Assembly: GCF_042677945.1 (NCBI RefSeq)
Contig: NZ_JBHUDN010000014.1
Reading direction: 5' to 3' (one strand)
Source of the DNA: Haloplanus litoreus
Lineage (GTDB): Archaea > Halobacteriota > Halobacteria > Halobacteriales > Haloferacaceae
DNA length: 64,000 nt
Every line of letters starts with the position of its first letter. Position 1 is the first letter of the stretch. The notes under the pieces were generated by a model. That model ran no database searches, was not told the origin of the DNA, and saw only the letters and a program-made list of their open reading frames with translations. Shown one piece after another: positions 1-8,630 of the stretch. A program made the translations under genes and the position numbers.

Positions 1-1151
1 CGCCCGCCCCGGCCGTCTCGAAGGCCGCGGCGAGGACGGCCGGGTCCGCGGCGCGTTCGTGTTCGGGTGCGCAGGCCCACACCGATCCGGAGTCGGGAAG
101 TTCGGCGACCATCTCGCGGTGGTCCTTGTCGTGCATCGCGCCGAAGACGAGGTGCAGGTCGTCGTAGTCGTACTCGCCGAGGGTGTCGGCCACCGCCCGG
201 CAGGCCCCGGGATTGTGCGCGCCGTCGAGGACGATCAGGGGGTCTCGCTCCATCACTTCGAACCGGCCGGGCCAGTGAGCGCCGCGAAGCCCCGTCGCGA
301 CGGCGGGATCGGAGACACGGTCGCCGCCCACCTGACGGGCGAGCACCGCGGCGACGCCGGCGTTGCGCGCCTGGTACGCGCCGGGCATCGGGAGGCGCGT
401 CTCGACCCCCCAGTCGGCGNNNNNNNNNNACGCCGACGGCCGCCTCCGTGTGGTTGACGAGTCCACCGTAGCTGACGGTCACGTCGGGGGATTCGTCGGC
501 GAAGCCGACCGTCAGAGTCTCGGGGGCGTGTCGGCGCACGGCGTCGCGGGCCTCACCCGTCGCGCCCGTGACCAGCGGGGTATCCTCGGGCGCGACGGTG
601 ACCTTCTCGGCCGCGATGTCGTCTAGCGTCTCGCCGAGGATGTCGGTGTGTTCCAGGCTGACCGCCGTCACTGCGGCGGCGATCGGATCGACGACACTCG
701 TCGCGTCGAGTCGGCCGCCCATCCCCACTTCCAGGACGGCGACGTCGACGTCCGACCGGCCGAAGTACCAGAGGCTCATGGCCGTGAGCGTCTCGAAGGA
801 GGTGAGTGGGTCGCCCTCGACGGCTCGGTCGACGAGGAACGGCCGCACCCGTTCGACGAACTCGACGACGGCGGACTCCGTGATCCGTCGCCCGTCGACG
901 CGGACCCGTTCGCGCAGGTCGTCGAAGTGCGGCGAGGTGTACAGCCCCACCCGGTAGCCCGCCTCGCGGAGGATCGACTCGGTCATGCGGGCGGTGCTGC
1001 CCTTGCCGTTCGAGCCGGCGATCTGGACGAATTCGACGTCCTCGTGGGGGTCGCCGAGGTGGGTTAGTAGCTCCCGGATCGACTCCGTTCCGGGGTCGAG
1101 TGCGAACCGGCGGAGGTCGGAGAGAAAGTCCGCCGCGGCGTGATAATCCAT
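1..1151 (-). CDS. folC: Folylpolyglutamate/dihydrofolate synthase, 3' end outside window
   Basis: Mur-ligase-like enzyme adding glutamate to folates (and/or making dihydrofolate). The N-terminus reads MDYHAAADFLSDL and is followed by the ATP-binding loop GSNGKGS (about residues 46-52), then YTSPHFDDLRERVRV and EVGMGGRLDAT, all family hallmarks; LDGAHNPGA of the C-terminal domain follows the gap. The gene runs off the left edge, so its end is unknown; in many haloarchaea this gene is fused to dihydropteroate synthase, which cannot be checked here. A 10-base N run (420-429) interrupts it, and the frame on either side differs, so the gap size is not exact. A TATA-like element (ACTAAAAC on the minus strand, about 1173-1180) lies roughly 25 bases before the ATG, suggesting a leaderless transcript. 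Confidence 0.9.
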   Translation of the reverse strand, partial: MDYHAAADFLSDLRRFALDPGTESIRELLTHLGDPHEDVEFVQIAGSNGKGSTARMTESILREAGYRVGLYTSPHFDDLRERVRVDGRRITESAVVEFVERVRPFLVDRAVEGDPLTSFETLTAMSLWYFGRSDVDVAVLEVGMGGRLDATSVVDPIAAAVTAVSLEHTDILGETLDDIAAEKVTVAPEDTPLVTGATGEARDAVRRHAPETLTVGFADESPDVTVSYGGLVNHTEAAVGXXXXRRLGGRDAPPDARRVPGAQRRRRRGARPSGGRRPCLRSRRRDGASRRSLARPVRSDGARPPDRPRRRAQSRGLPGGGRHPRRVRLRRPAPRLRRDARQGPPRDGRRTSRLRIGVGLRTRTRTRRGPGRPRRGLRDGRGG

Positions 1152-1319
1152 GTCTGGGGAGTCCGCGTCGGGAGGGTTTTAGTCCCACGGTCGTGTCCAG
1201 CGTTGCCCGGGGGGTGTCGGCTCGCCGAACGGCCCCGACGCCTCGTACTGCCGGCTGTCAGTCGATGAAGACGGTCGTCCGGGGTGGCGACTATTTCGAA
1301 TCGATCACGGCCGACGGGA

Positions 1320-3116
1320 TCAGTCGACGTACCCCTGCTCGCGCGCCCGTTCGAGGGCGTCGTCGTCGACGAACACCACGATTTCGTCGCTCCAGAGCCG
1401 GAAGTCGTGGCGGTGGCGGGAGTACCCCGAGAGCTGTCGACCCACCGTGTCGGCGTCCCAACTGGCCGCGACGACGACGGGCGGGGGATTCGCCCCCAGT
1501 GTCTTGTTGTCCGGCGGTGTGCTAGTGACGTTCGCGCCGTAGCGCTCGAGGTACCACGGCAACGGCAGGCGGGTGTGCCACGACGGGCCGCCCGGGCGTG
1601 GCTGGCGAAGCGACCCCTCGTCCTCGACGTAGAAGCGCACGTCGCTCGGGTTGCCGGGCGTATGCGTCCCGACGAACACCACGTCGGTGCCGTCGGTGAC
1701 GCGGACGACACCCCGGACCAGACCGAGGGTCTCCTTGAGGTCGTTTTCGGGCTGTGCCCACTGGATGATCTGACCGGCCTCGTCGTCGTCGGTGCTGTTG
1801 GCGTACATCGCGTTCGCGCCGACGGCGCCGACGGCGGCCCCACAGAGCAGGAGCACCGCCATCGCGGTGGGGAGCGTCCACGCCCGGGAGACGCGTCCAC
1901 CGTCGTCGCCGGATCGGTTACGGGTCCGACGGATGGACGCCCGAACCCGGCGGGCGAGGGTGGCCACGCCGACGGCGCCGGGGACGGCGAGCGGAATCAC
2001 GGCGTGGACGGCGGCCCAGGGCGCGCGGATGTCGGTGGCGACGGGGTAGCCGAGGATGCTCACCGCCCCCCAGTAGGCGGTGAAGGCGACGAGCGCCCGC
2101 GGGCCGTCCCCGTCGGTCCCGCCGTAGCCGTCGGCGACGAAGCCGATGACGGCAAACAGCAGGACGAACGGGGCGCCGTAGAGCAGCGTTTCCAGGTAGT
2201 CGTAGAGGAAGGGCAGGTAGTCGTGGTTCTGGTGGCTCCCGTTCACCCAGAGGTCGTAGAAGGACTCCCACGAACCGACGGTGGCACTCTCGACGACGCC
2301 GGGCAGACGACCCGGGGCGGCGAGGGCCTGCCACAGTTCGGGCCGGGGTGCGTAAAAGAAGGTGACGACGACGACGAAGACGACGAGGACACCGACGGTG
2401 TTGGCGAACGCCAGACCGAGGCCGCGCCGGACCGACCCGCCCCACGACGCCAGCCGGTAGGCGATGGCGGTGCGCCACTCCGAGAGGACGAGGGTACGGA
2501 TCGACCGATCGGACCGAGCCGTCCGGAACAGGTGGTGGTCGACGATGAGTGCGCCGGCGCCGAGAAAACAGAGCAGGTAGACGACGGCGTTCTCCTTGGT
2601 GGTGAACGCGAGGCCGAACGCGGCCGCGGCGGGGTAGAGGAGGCGGGCGTCGCCCCGGTCCAGTGCGCGGACGAACAGCGCCAGCGCGACGAAGGCGAAA
2701 GCGCCGACGAGGACGTCGTTGCGCATGAACCGCGAGTAGTAGACGAGCAGAGGGTTGACCGCGAAGACGGCGGCGAGGGCGACCACCTCGGCGTCGCGCA
2801 GGCGGTCGCGCAGGAGCCACGCCGAAAGCGGCAGGAGGCCGCCGACCGAGGCGACGATCAGGCGGGCGCTGAAATCCGTCGCGCCGAGGAAGGGAACGGA
2901 GAACACCCAGTTGTTGACGACGAAGAGGAAGGGGCCGTGGACGATGGGGCGGTAGGCGTACTGCCCGGTCTCGTGGTAGCGGAGGATCCAGTAGCCGACA
3001 CGACCCTCGTCCCAGTGGAAGATTCGGGCGCCAAGGGTGACTAGCCTGAGGGCGAGGGCGAAGGCGGTAATCACGAGCACCGCCCGGAGGGTCCGGCGGC
3101 GGCCGTCGGTACGCAT
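1320..3116 (-). CDS. Agl23-like flippase-associated membrane protein (TIGR03663 type)
   Basis: Multi-pass membrane protein of about 598 residues resembling the haloarchaeal family annotated as flippase-activity-associated protein Agl23, which is related to GT-C glycosyltransferases. After the first membrane helix the luminal loop has the FHWDEGRVGYW motif, where the acidic pair is typical of GT-C enzymes; RFMRNDVLVG and TTKENAVVYL follow. Ten or more hydrophobic segments fill residues 12-420, and the remaining C-terminal part is soluble (ending REQGYVD). A likely role is in surface glycan or lipid-linked sugar handling, inferred from family only. The ATG at 3116 was chosen over a much longer in-frame upstream extension that is antisense to the aminotransferase. 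It is divergent from ribH with 100 bases between them. Confidence 0.85.
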   Translation of the reverse strand: MRTDGRRRTLRAVLVITAFALALRLVTLGARIFHWDEGRVGYWILRYHETGQYAYRPIVHGPFLFVVNNWVFSVPFLGATDFSARLIVASVGGLLPLSAWLLRDRLRDAEVVALAAVFAVNPLLVYYSRFMRNDVLVGAFAFVALALFVRALDRGDARLLYPAAAAFGLAFTTKENAVVYLLCFLGAGALIVDHHLFRTARSDRSIRTLVLSEWRTAIAYRLASWGGSVRRGLGLAFANTVGVLVVFVVVVTFFYAPRPELWQALAAPGRLPGVVESATVGSWESFYDLWVNGSHQNHDYLPFLYDYLETLLYGAPFVLLFAVIGFVADGYGGTDGDGPRALVAFTAYWGAVSILGYPVATDIRAPWAAVHAVIPLAVPGAVGVATLARRVRASIRRTRNRSGDDGGRVSRAWTLPTAMAVLLLCGAAVGAVGANAMYANSTDDDEAGQIIQWAQPENDLKETLGLVRGVVRVTDGTDVVFVGTHTPGNPSDVRFYVEDEGSLRQPRPGGPSWHTRLPLPWYLERYGANVTSTPPDNKTLGANPPPVVVAASWDADTVGRQLSGYSRHRHDFRLWSDEIVVFVDDDALERAREQGYVD

Positions 3117-3216
3117 CGCTAACCCCTGTCGCCTCTGCGGTAACAACCCTTTTGGTTTCTGGGGCTTCGACGGGTGGAGGGCAAGGCCTTTGCTACGCCA
3201 TCCCGACGCGGCCCAC

Positions 3217-3621
3217 ATGGTTACACTGGGGCTGGTGGTGGCGCAGTTCAACGCGTCGGTCACCGAGCCGATGGCGGAGGAAGCGCGGGCGGCGGCCGCG
3301 GCGGCGGACGCCGAGGTACGCGAGGAACTGGCCGTGCCGGGAACGTACGACGCGCCCCTCGCGGCCGACCGACTCGCCCGCCGCGAGGACGTCGACGCGG
3401 TGGCCGTCGTCGGCGCCATCGTCACGGGCGATACGGCACACGACCGGGTGATCGGCGACGCGACGGCCCAGGCGCTCACCCGGGTGAGCCTGGACCGGGA
3501 CACGCCGGTCACCTTCGGCGTCTCCGGACCGGGCATGAGCGGGGCCGAAGCCCGAGAGCGCGTCGAGAAAGGAGCGGAAGCGGTAAACGCTGCCGTCGAG
3601 ATGGTACGCACGCTACCATGA
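3217..3621 (+). CDS. ribH: 6,7-dimethyl-8-ribityllumazine synthase
   Basis: Penultimate enzyme of riboflavin synthesis, condensing the pyrimidine intermediate with dihydroxybutanone phosphate. The 134-residue protein has VVAQFNASVT at the N-terminus (substrate loop), VPGTYDAPLAA, and the VVGAIVTGDTAHD segment that carries the catalytic His, all in the expected order. Length fits the short archaeal form, which assembles into an icosahedral or pentameric shell. Its TGA overlaps the ATG of the following aminotransferase by four bases (ATGA), so the two are probably co-transcribed. A pyrimidine-rich GCCTTT stretch about 30 bases upstream is the only promoter hint. Confidence 0.93.
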   Translation: MVTLGLVVAQFNASVTEPMAEEARAAAAAADAEVREELAVPGTYDAPLAADRLARREDVDAVAVVGAIVTGDTAHDRVIGDATAQALTRVSLDRDTPVTFGVSGPGMSGAEARERVEKGAEAVNAAVEMVRTLP

Positions 3622-4772
3622 ACACGGATTTCGACTTCGCGTCGCGCGTCGAGCGCGTCGAACCGAGCGCGACCCTCGCGATCAGCAACCTCGCGAACCA
3701 ACTGGAGGCCGACGGTATCGACGTCGTCGACCTCTCGGTCGGTGAACCGGACTTCGACACGCCCGAGAACATCAAACAGGCCGCGAAAGCGTCGCTGGAC
3801 GCCGGCGACACGAGCTACACTTCCTCGAACGGCATCCCCGAACTGCGCGCGGCTATCGCGGACAAACTCCGCACCGACGGTATCGACTGCGAGGCGGAAA
3901 ACGTGGTCGTCACGCCGGGCGGCAAGCAGGCGCTCTACGAAATCTTCCACACCCTGATCGACGAGGGGGACGAAGTCGTCCTCCTCGATCCGGCGTGGGT
4001 GTCCTACGAGGCGCAGGCGAAGATGGCCGGTGCCGACCTCTCGCGGGTCGATCTCTCGCCGTACGGCTTCCAACTCGAGCCAGCACTCGACGACCTCGCG
4101 GAGACGATTTCGGACGAGACCGAACTGCTGGTTGTCAACTCCCCGTCGAACCCTACCGGCGCCGTCTACTCCGACGCCGCCCTCGAAGGCGTCCGCGACC
4201 TGGCGGTCGATCACGACGTGACCGTCATCTCGGACGAGATGTACGACGAGATCACCTACGGCGTCGAACAGACCAGCCTCGGCTCCCTCGACGGCATGGG
4301 TGACCGCACCATCACCGTCAACGGTTTCTCGAAGGCCTACGCGATGACCGGCTGGCGCCTCGGCTACTTCTGTGCGCCCGAGGAGTTCGTCTCGCAGGCG
4401 GGGAAGATCCAGTCGCACTCGGTGTCCTGTGCCGTCAACTTCGTCCAGCACGCGGGCGTCGAGGCCCTGACGAACACCGACGAGTCGGTCACCGAGATGC
4501 GCGAGGCCTTCCGCGAGCGCCGCGATATGCTCGCCGACCTCTTCGCCGACCACGGCGTCGACGTCCCCGTCGGCGACGGCGCGTTCTACATGATGCTTCC
4601 CGTCGATTCGGACGACCAGACCTGGTGTGAGGGCGCCATCGAGGACGCCCACGTCGCCACGGTTCCCGGGAGCGCGTTCGGGACGCCCGGCTACGCCCGC
4701 CTCTCCTACGCCGCGAGTCAGGAACGGCTCCGGGAGGGCGTCGAACGGCTGGCCGAACACGGCTACATCTAG
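3618..4772 (+). CDS. Pyridoxal-phosphate aminotransferase, class I (aspartate-type)
   Basis: Fold-type I PLP enzyme of 384 residues. Visible landmarks are LSVGEPDFDTP (substrate and PLP pocket, residues 39-49), PGGKQA (100-105), NSPSNPTG (174-181, Asn contacting PLP), ISDEMYDE (Asp at 206 pairing with the pyridine nitrogen) and NGFSKAYAMTGWRLGY (Lys239 forming the Schiff base). These fit the archaeal/bacterial aspartate aminotransferase Ib group, but substrate preference (aspartate, aromatic, alanine) cannot be decided. It starts inside the stop of ribH, and is followed 51 bases later by the helicase on the same strand. Confidence 0.92.
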   Translation: MNTDFDFASRVERVEPSATLAISNLANQLEADGIDVVDLSVGEPDFDTPENIKQAAKASLDAGDTSYTSSNGIPELRAAIADKLRTDGIDCEAENVVVTPGGKQALYEIFHTLIDEGDEVVLLDPAWVSYEAQAKMAGADLSRVDLSPYGFQLEPALDDLAETISDETELLVVNSPSNPTGAVYSDAALEGVRDLAVDHDVTVISDEMYDEITYGVEQTSLGSLDGMGDRTITVNGFSKAYAMTGWRLGYFCAPEEFVSQAGKIQSHSVSCAVNFVQHAGVEALTNTDESVTEMREAFRERRDMLADLFADHGVDVPVGDGAFYMMLPVDSDDQTWCEGAIEDAHVATVPGSAFGTPGYARLSYAASQERLREGVERLAEHGYI

Positions 4773-4823
4773 GCCACCGGTCGGGGCGTGGATTTAGGTA
4801 CGGTGACGACCGACTACTACCCG

Positions 4824-6758
4824 ATGCGCGTTCGGGACCTTCCCCTGTCGGCGGCGACGGTCGACCACTTCGAGTCGCGGGGGATCGACGAACTCTACCC
4901 GCCACAGGTCGCGGCGGTCGAGGCGGGCGTCACCGAAGGGGAGCGCCTCGTCGCGGCAGTGCCCACCGCGAGCGGCAAGACGTTCGTCGCCTCGCTCGCG
5001 ATGTTGACCGCCGACGGTCCCGGCCTCTACATCGTCCCGCTCCGGGCGCTCGCCCGCGAAAAGTACGAGACGTTTTCAGAACTGCCGGACGTGAGCGTCG
5101 GCATCTCCACCGGCGACTTCGACGAGGCGGCCGACGGTCTCGGCGAGAACGACATCGTCGTCGCCACGAGCGAGAAGGTGGATTCGGCCATCCGCAACGG
5201 CGCCGACTGGATCGCCGACCTAGCCTGCGTCGTCGTCGACGAGGTTCACCTCGTGGGGAGCGAGGGTCGCGGCCCGACGCTGGAGGTGACTCTCGCGACC
5301 CTCCAGCGGCGTGCACCGGGCGTCCGTATCGTCGCCCTCTCGGCGACGGTGGCCAATCCCGACGAACTCGCCGACTGGCTGGACGCGTCGCTCGTCCGGT
5401 CGACGTGGCGTCCGGTCGACCTCCGCACCGGCGTCTACGCCGAGGGGTCGGTGACGTTCGATAGCGCGGCGTCGGAGACGCTACGGGCCGGCGGCGACGA
5501 CGGCACCGAACTGTCGGTGTCGGTCGCCGGCGATCCGACCGGCGGCACCGACGCCACCGACGCCATCGTCACGGGCGCCGTCGACGACGGCGGGCAAGCG
5601 CTCGCGTTCGTCCGGTCGCGGCGCGAGGCGGAGACGCTCGCGGAACGCCTGGCGGAGTCGGGACTGGGGCCCTCGCCCGACGTCGCCGAGGAGATACGGT
5701 CGCTGGATGGGACCGAGACGGGTCGCCGCCTCGCCGACTGCGTCGAGGCCGGCGTCGCCTTCCACCACGCGGGCCTGCGGAGCACCCACCGGATCGCCGT
5801 CGAACGCGCCTTTCGGGACCGGGACCTCCGCGTCATCTGCGCGACGCCGACCCTCGCGGCTGGCGTGAACGTCCCCGCGCGACGGGTGGTGATCCGGGAC
5901 CAGCAGCGCTACACCGGGTCGGGGATGGAGTGGGTGCCGACGCTCGAAGTCCACCAGATGTGCGGGCGGGCGGGGCGTCCCCACCTCGATCCCTACGGGG
6001 AGGCGGTGCTCGTCGGCGACGCGTCGACCCGCGAGGAACTGTGGGAGCGCTACGTCGACGCGGACCCGGAGCGGGTCGAGTCCCAACTCGCCGACCCGAA
6101 CGCGCTCCGGACGCACGTGCTCTCGGTCGTCGCCTCCCAGTTCGCCGCCTCTCGGGAGGGCGTCCTCGACGTCCTCGACGCGACGTTCTACGCCCACGGG
6201 ACGCCGACGCGGGAACTCGGTGGCGTCGTCGAGACGGCCGTCGCGGACCTCGTCGAGATGGGCATGATCGTCGACGACGGCGACCTGTCGGCGACCGAAC
6301 TCGGCGACCGTGTCTCGAAACAGTACGTGACTCCGGAGACGGGCGCTCGCATGGTCTCGGGGCTGCGGACGGCCGCGTCGATGGACGCATCCACGGCGCT
6401 GACGGCGCTCGAAATCGTCTGTGACACGCCGGACATGCAGGACACCTACCTCGGCAACCGCGAACGAGCGGACATGTACAGCTTCGCCCGTCGCCACGCC
6501 GACGAGTTCACCACCGGAATGAACGAGGCGGCGGACTTCGAAGGGTGGCTCACGGCCGTGAAGACGGCTCGGGTGCTCTACGAGTGGACGGAGGGAACGA
6601 GCGCCGCGGACCTGGTCGAGCGATTCCGCATCGGTCCGGGCGACCTGGAGTCACGAATCGAGCGGGCGGCGTGGCTGCTCGGCGCCGCCGACGCCGTCGC
6701 AGGCGCCGTCGACGCCGAGGCCGACCTGCCGTTCGCCGAGTTACGGGAGCGGCTCTAG
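4824..6758 (+). CDS. Hel308-like superfamily 2 DEAD/DEAH DNA helicase
   Basis: ATP-dependent 3'-5' helicase of 644 residues. Motifs in order: PTASGKT (47-53, Walker A), PLRALAREK (Ia), DEVH (139-142, Walker B), ALSAT (motif III, about 170-174), FHHAGL (IV), ATPTLAAGVNVPAR (V) and QMCGRAGRP (VI). The DEVH box, HHAGL and the RAGRP arginine region are Hel308/Ski2-like; the protein lacks the full C-terminal length of canonical Hel308 (about 700+), so it may be a shorter haloarchaeal paralogue. ATG at 4824 is preferred to upstream in-frame codons because MRVRDLPLSA begins the conserved domain. Its TAG stop overlaps the stop codon of the thioredoxin gene on the opposite strand. Confidence 0.9.
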   Translation: MRVRDLPLSAATVDHFESRGIDELYPPQVAAVEAGVTEGERLVAAVPTASGKTFVASLAMLTADGPGLYIVPLRALAREKYETFSELPDVSVGISTGDFDEAADGLGENDIVVATSEKVDSAIRNGADWIADLACVVVDEVHLVGSEGRGPTLEVTLATLQRRAPGVRIVALSATVANPDELADWLDASLVRSTWRPVDLRTGVYAEGSVTFDSAASETLRAGGDDGTELSVSVAGDPTGGTDATDAIVTGAVDDGGQALAFVRSRREAETLAERLAESGLGPSPDVAEEIRSLDGTETGRRLADCVEAGVAFHHAGLRSTHRIAVERAFRDRDLRVICATPTLAAGVNVPARRVVIRDQQRYTGSGMEWVPTLEVHQMCGRAGRPHLDPYGEAVLVGDASTREELWERYVDADPERVESQLADPNALRTHVLSVVASQFAASREGVLDVLDATFYAHGTPTRELGGVVETAVADLVEMGMIVDDGDLSATELGDRVSKQYVTPETGARMVSGLRTAASMDASTALTALEIVCDTPDMQDTYLGNRERADMYSFARRHADEFTTGMNEAADFEGWLTAVKTARVLYEWTEGTSAADLVERFRIGPGDLESRIERAAWLLGAADAVAGAVDAEADLPFAELRERL

Positions 6759-7171
6759 GCGTACTGCTCGATGAGTCCGGCCAACTGGGCTTCCTGCTGG
6801 ACGCCGACCATCTGCTCGACGGCCTCGCCGTCGTCGAACAGAAGGATGGTCGGCACGCCACGGACGCCGTACTGGGAGGCGAGCGCCTGGTTGGCGTCGA
6901 CGTCGACTTTGGCGACGGCCGCATCCGTCTCCGCCGCCAGCGACTCCACGATGGGTTCGAGCATCTGGCACGGGCCACACCAGTCGGCGTAGAAGTCCAC
7001 GAGCACCACGCCGTACCGGTCCGTCAGGTCGTCGAGGTGGCTCGCTCCCTCGACGTGGATGGGTTCGTCGGGCACCGGGTCGCCCCCGTCGTCGCCGCCG
7101 CCGTCGGCGGTTCGTTCCAGTCGTTCACGCTTCTGCTCGCGAATCCGTTCGAGTTCGTCGGTGTCGCTCAT
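6755..7171 (-). CDS. Thioredoxin with charged N-terminal extension
   Basis: Cytosolic disulfide reductase of 138 residues. The thioredoxin fold starts near residue 38 and carries the active site WCGPC (Cys65, Cys68), followed by VDVDANQALA and the cis-proline motif GVPTILLF. The first ~37 residues are a hydrophilic, acidic extension (SDTDELERIREQKRERLERT) typical of haloarchaeal thioredoxins and unlike the bacterial minimal form. The ATG at 7171 has a TATA-like ACTATTAA (minus strand, about 7198-7205) some 28 bases upstream. Stop codons of this gene and the helicase interleave (6755-6758), a tight convergent arrangement. Confidence 0.94.
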   Translation of the reverse strand: MSDTDELERIREQKRERLERTADGGGDDGGDPVPDEPIHVEGASHLDDLTDRYGVVLVDFYADWCGPCQMLEPIVESLAAETDAAVAKVDVDANQALASQYGVRGVPTILLFDDGEAVEQMVGVQQEAQLAGLIEQYA

Positions 7172-7306
7172 CACCCGAGGTTGGAGCCGAATGGAGTTAA
7201 TAGTTTTGTACGAAATAGACAATATCAAAACCAGTCGAGGGCTCGAAATGGCTTTTACAGCCGACACCCATCGATAGTGAGTTCAGTATTGTGTGTTGTA
7301 GACAAC

Positions 7307-8599
7307 TCAATCGCGGTCGTACGCCCCCGCTTTCCGAAGCCGTCCGACCTCGTCGAGTACCGCGGGCGTCCGACAGACGCCGGGGGCGCCCGTCACCTGT
7401 GGAACGGCACAGTTGTTACAGGAGTCACAGACGGCACTCGCTCGGTCGTCGGCCAGCAGGCGCGCGGGCAGTTCGGGTTCGGCGTAGAACGGCCGCGCCA
7501 TGCCGACCATGTCGCAGGCGTCGCCGAGGAGGGCGTCGATGTGCGACCGGTCGCGGATCCCACCCTCGCAGAGGACGGGAACGCTCACCGCGTCGCGGAC
7601 GCGCCGACAGAGGTCGGCGTTCCAAGCAGGGTCGAAGTCGTACCACCACGACTCGGCGCGATTCGCGAGGGCGACCAGGCCGGCCCGGAGTCGGCCGCCG
7701 AAAGCCGCGGCGTAGCCGGCCCGGAACTGCTCGTCGTGCCACGCGCGGGCGGGGTACGCGCCGCGGACGATACTCATATCCCAGAAGACGGACCCGGAGA
7801 CGGGGACGAGGGCGTCGTAGCCGATGTCGGCCAGCCGTCGGCAGACGTCGACGGTGTCCTCGCGGGAGAGGCGCCGCCGGACGACGGGTGGGGCCGCCGT
7901 CTCGGCGGGCACCTTCGTCAGCAGAGGCACGTCCCCGGCGTGGGCCCTGACGGCGTCGTGAACGGCGTCGAGGAACCGAACGCCGTCGCCGAACTCGTCG
8001 TCGCGGCGGTTGTAGAACGGCGAGAGGAACTGGTGGACGATGCCCATGTTCGCCCCGGCGAGGTGGATCAGGTCGTAGCCGGCGTCGGCGGCGTAGCCCG
8101 CAGCGCGGCCGAAGTCGGCCGCGAGATCGTACACCTCGGCCGTCGAGAGCACGTGGGGATCGTACGAGAGGAATCCGAGACGGTCGAGGGCGCGGAGGGG
8201 CGGTGGGGGACGGGAGACGGCGAGTTGCTGCAGTTCCGGGTTGGCGCGCCGGTACTCGGCGTGCCAGGTCTCCATGCTCCGGAGGCCGCCGTGTTCGAGT
8301 TGGATCGCGACGGTCGAGCCGTGGTCGTGGAGACGATCGGTCAGGCGGGTGCAGTCGGCGACGAACGCCGGGTCGTGAACCCGGGTCATGCCGGGGGCCG
8401 CACAGCCGCCCTCGCCGCGGACGACGGTCGCCCCCTGGCAGATCAGCCCCGCGCCGGCGGCCGCCGCGGGTTCGAGCGCGTCGATCAGGTCGTCCACCGC
8501 GCCGTCGCCGTTGCCCGCACACTCCAGCAGTGGCGCCCGGTAGAGTCGGTTCGGGACCGTCAGATCGCCGATGCGGACCGGCGACGAGAGCCGAGCCAT
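7307..8599 (-). CDS. NADH:flavin oxidoreductase of the old yellow enzyme type
   Basis: FMN-binding TIM-barrel oxidoreductase, 430 residues. It starts with LSSPVRIGDLTVPNRLYRAP, has the substrate/flavin segments QLEHGG and GYDLIHLAGANMG, and the phosphate-binding end LCEGGIRD plus MVGMARPF. A cysteine cluster near the C-terminus (CDSCNNC followed ~12 residues later by another Cys) resembles the 4Fe-4S site of 2,4-dienoyl-CoA reductase/trimethylamine-dehydrogenase relatives, but the long FAD/NADH C-terminal module of those enzymes is absent. Substrate unknown. A 31-base gap separates its start from the stop of the DUF4349 gene on the same strand. Confidence 0.85.
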   Translation of the reverse strand: MARLSSPVRIGDLTVPNRLYRAPLLECAGNGDGAVDDLIDALEPAAAAGAGLICQGATVVRGEGGCAAPGMTRVHDPAFVADCTRLTDRLHDHGSTVAIQLEHGGLRSMETWHAEYRRANPELQQLAVSRPPPPLRALDRLGFLSYDPHVLSTAEVYDLAADFGRAAGYAADAGYDLIHLAGANMGIVHQFLSPFYNRRDDEFGDGVRFLDAVHDAVRAHAGDVPLLTKVPAETAAPPVVRRRLSREDTVDVCRRLADIGYDALVPVSGSVFWDMSIVRGAYPARAWHDEQFRAGYAAAFGGRLRAGLVALANRAESWWYDFDPAWNADLCRRVRDAVSVPVLCEGGIRDRSHIDALLGDACDMVGMARPFYAEPELPARLLADDRASAVCDSCNNCAVPQVTGAPGVCRTPAVLDEVGRLRKAGAYDRD

Positions 8600-8630
8600 A
8601 GGGTCGCTTCGGCGGGCACCGACAAAACAC

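Noticed and set aside
1284..3044. A 586-residue open frame on the plus strand over the Agl23-like gene
   Set aside because: It is the antisense shadow of a well-supported membrane protein; composition is Gly/Arg/Asp-rich with no domain.
3117..4760. Long in-frame upstream extension of the Agl23-like gene
   Set aside because: It is antisense to ribH and the aminotransferase; the membrane protein has a good ATG at 3116.
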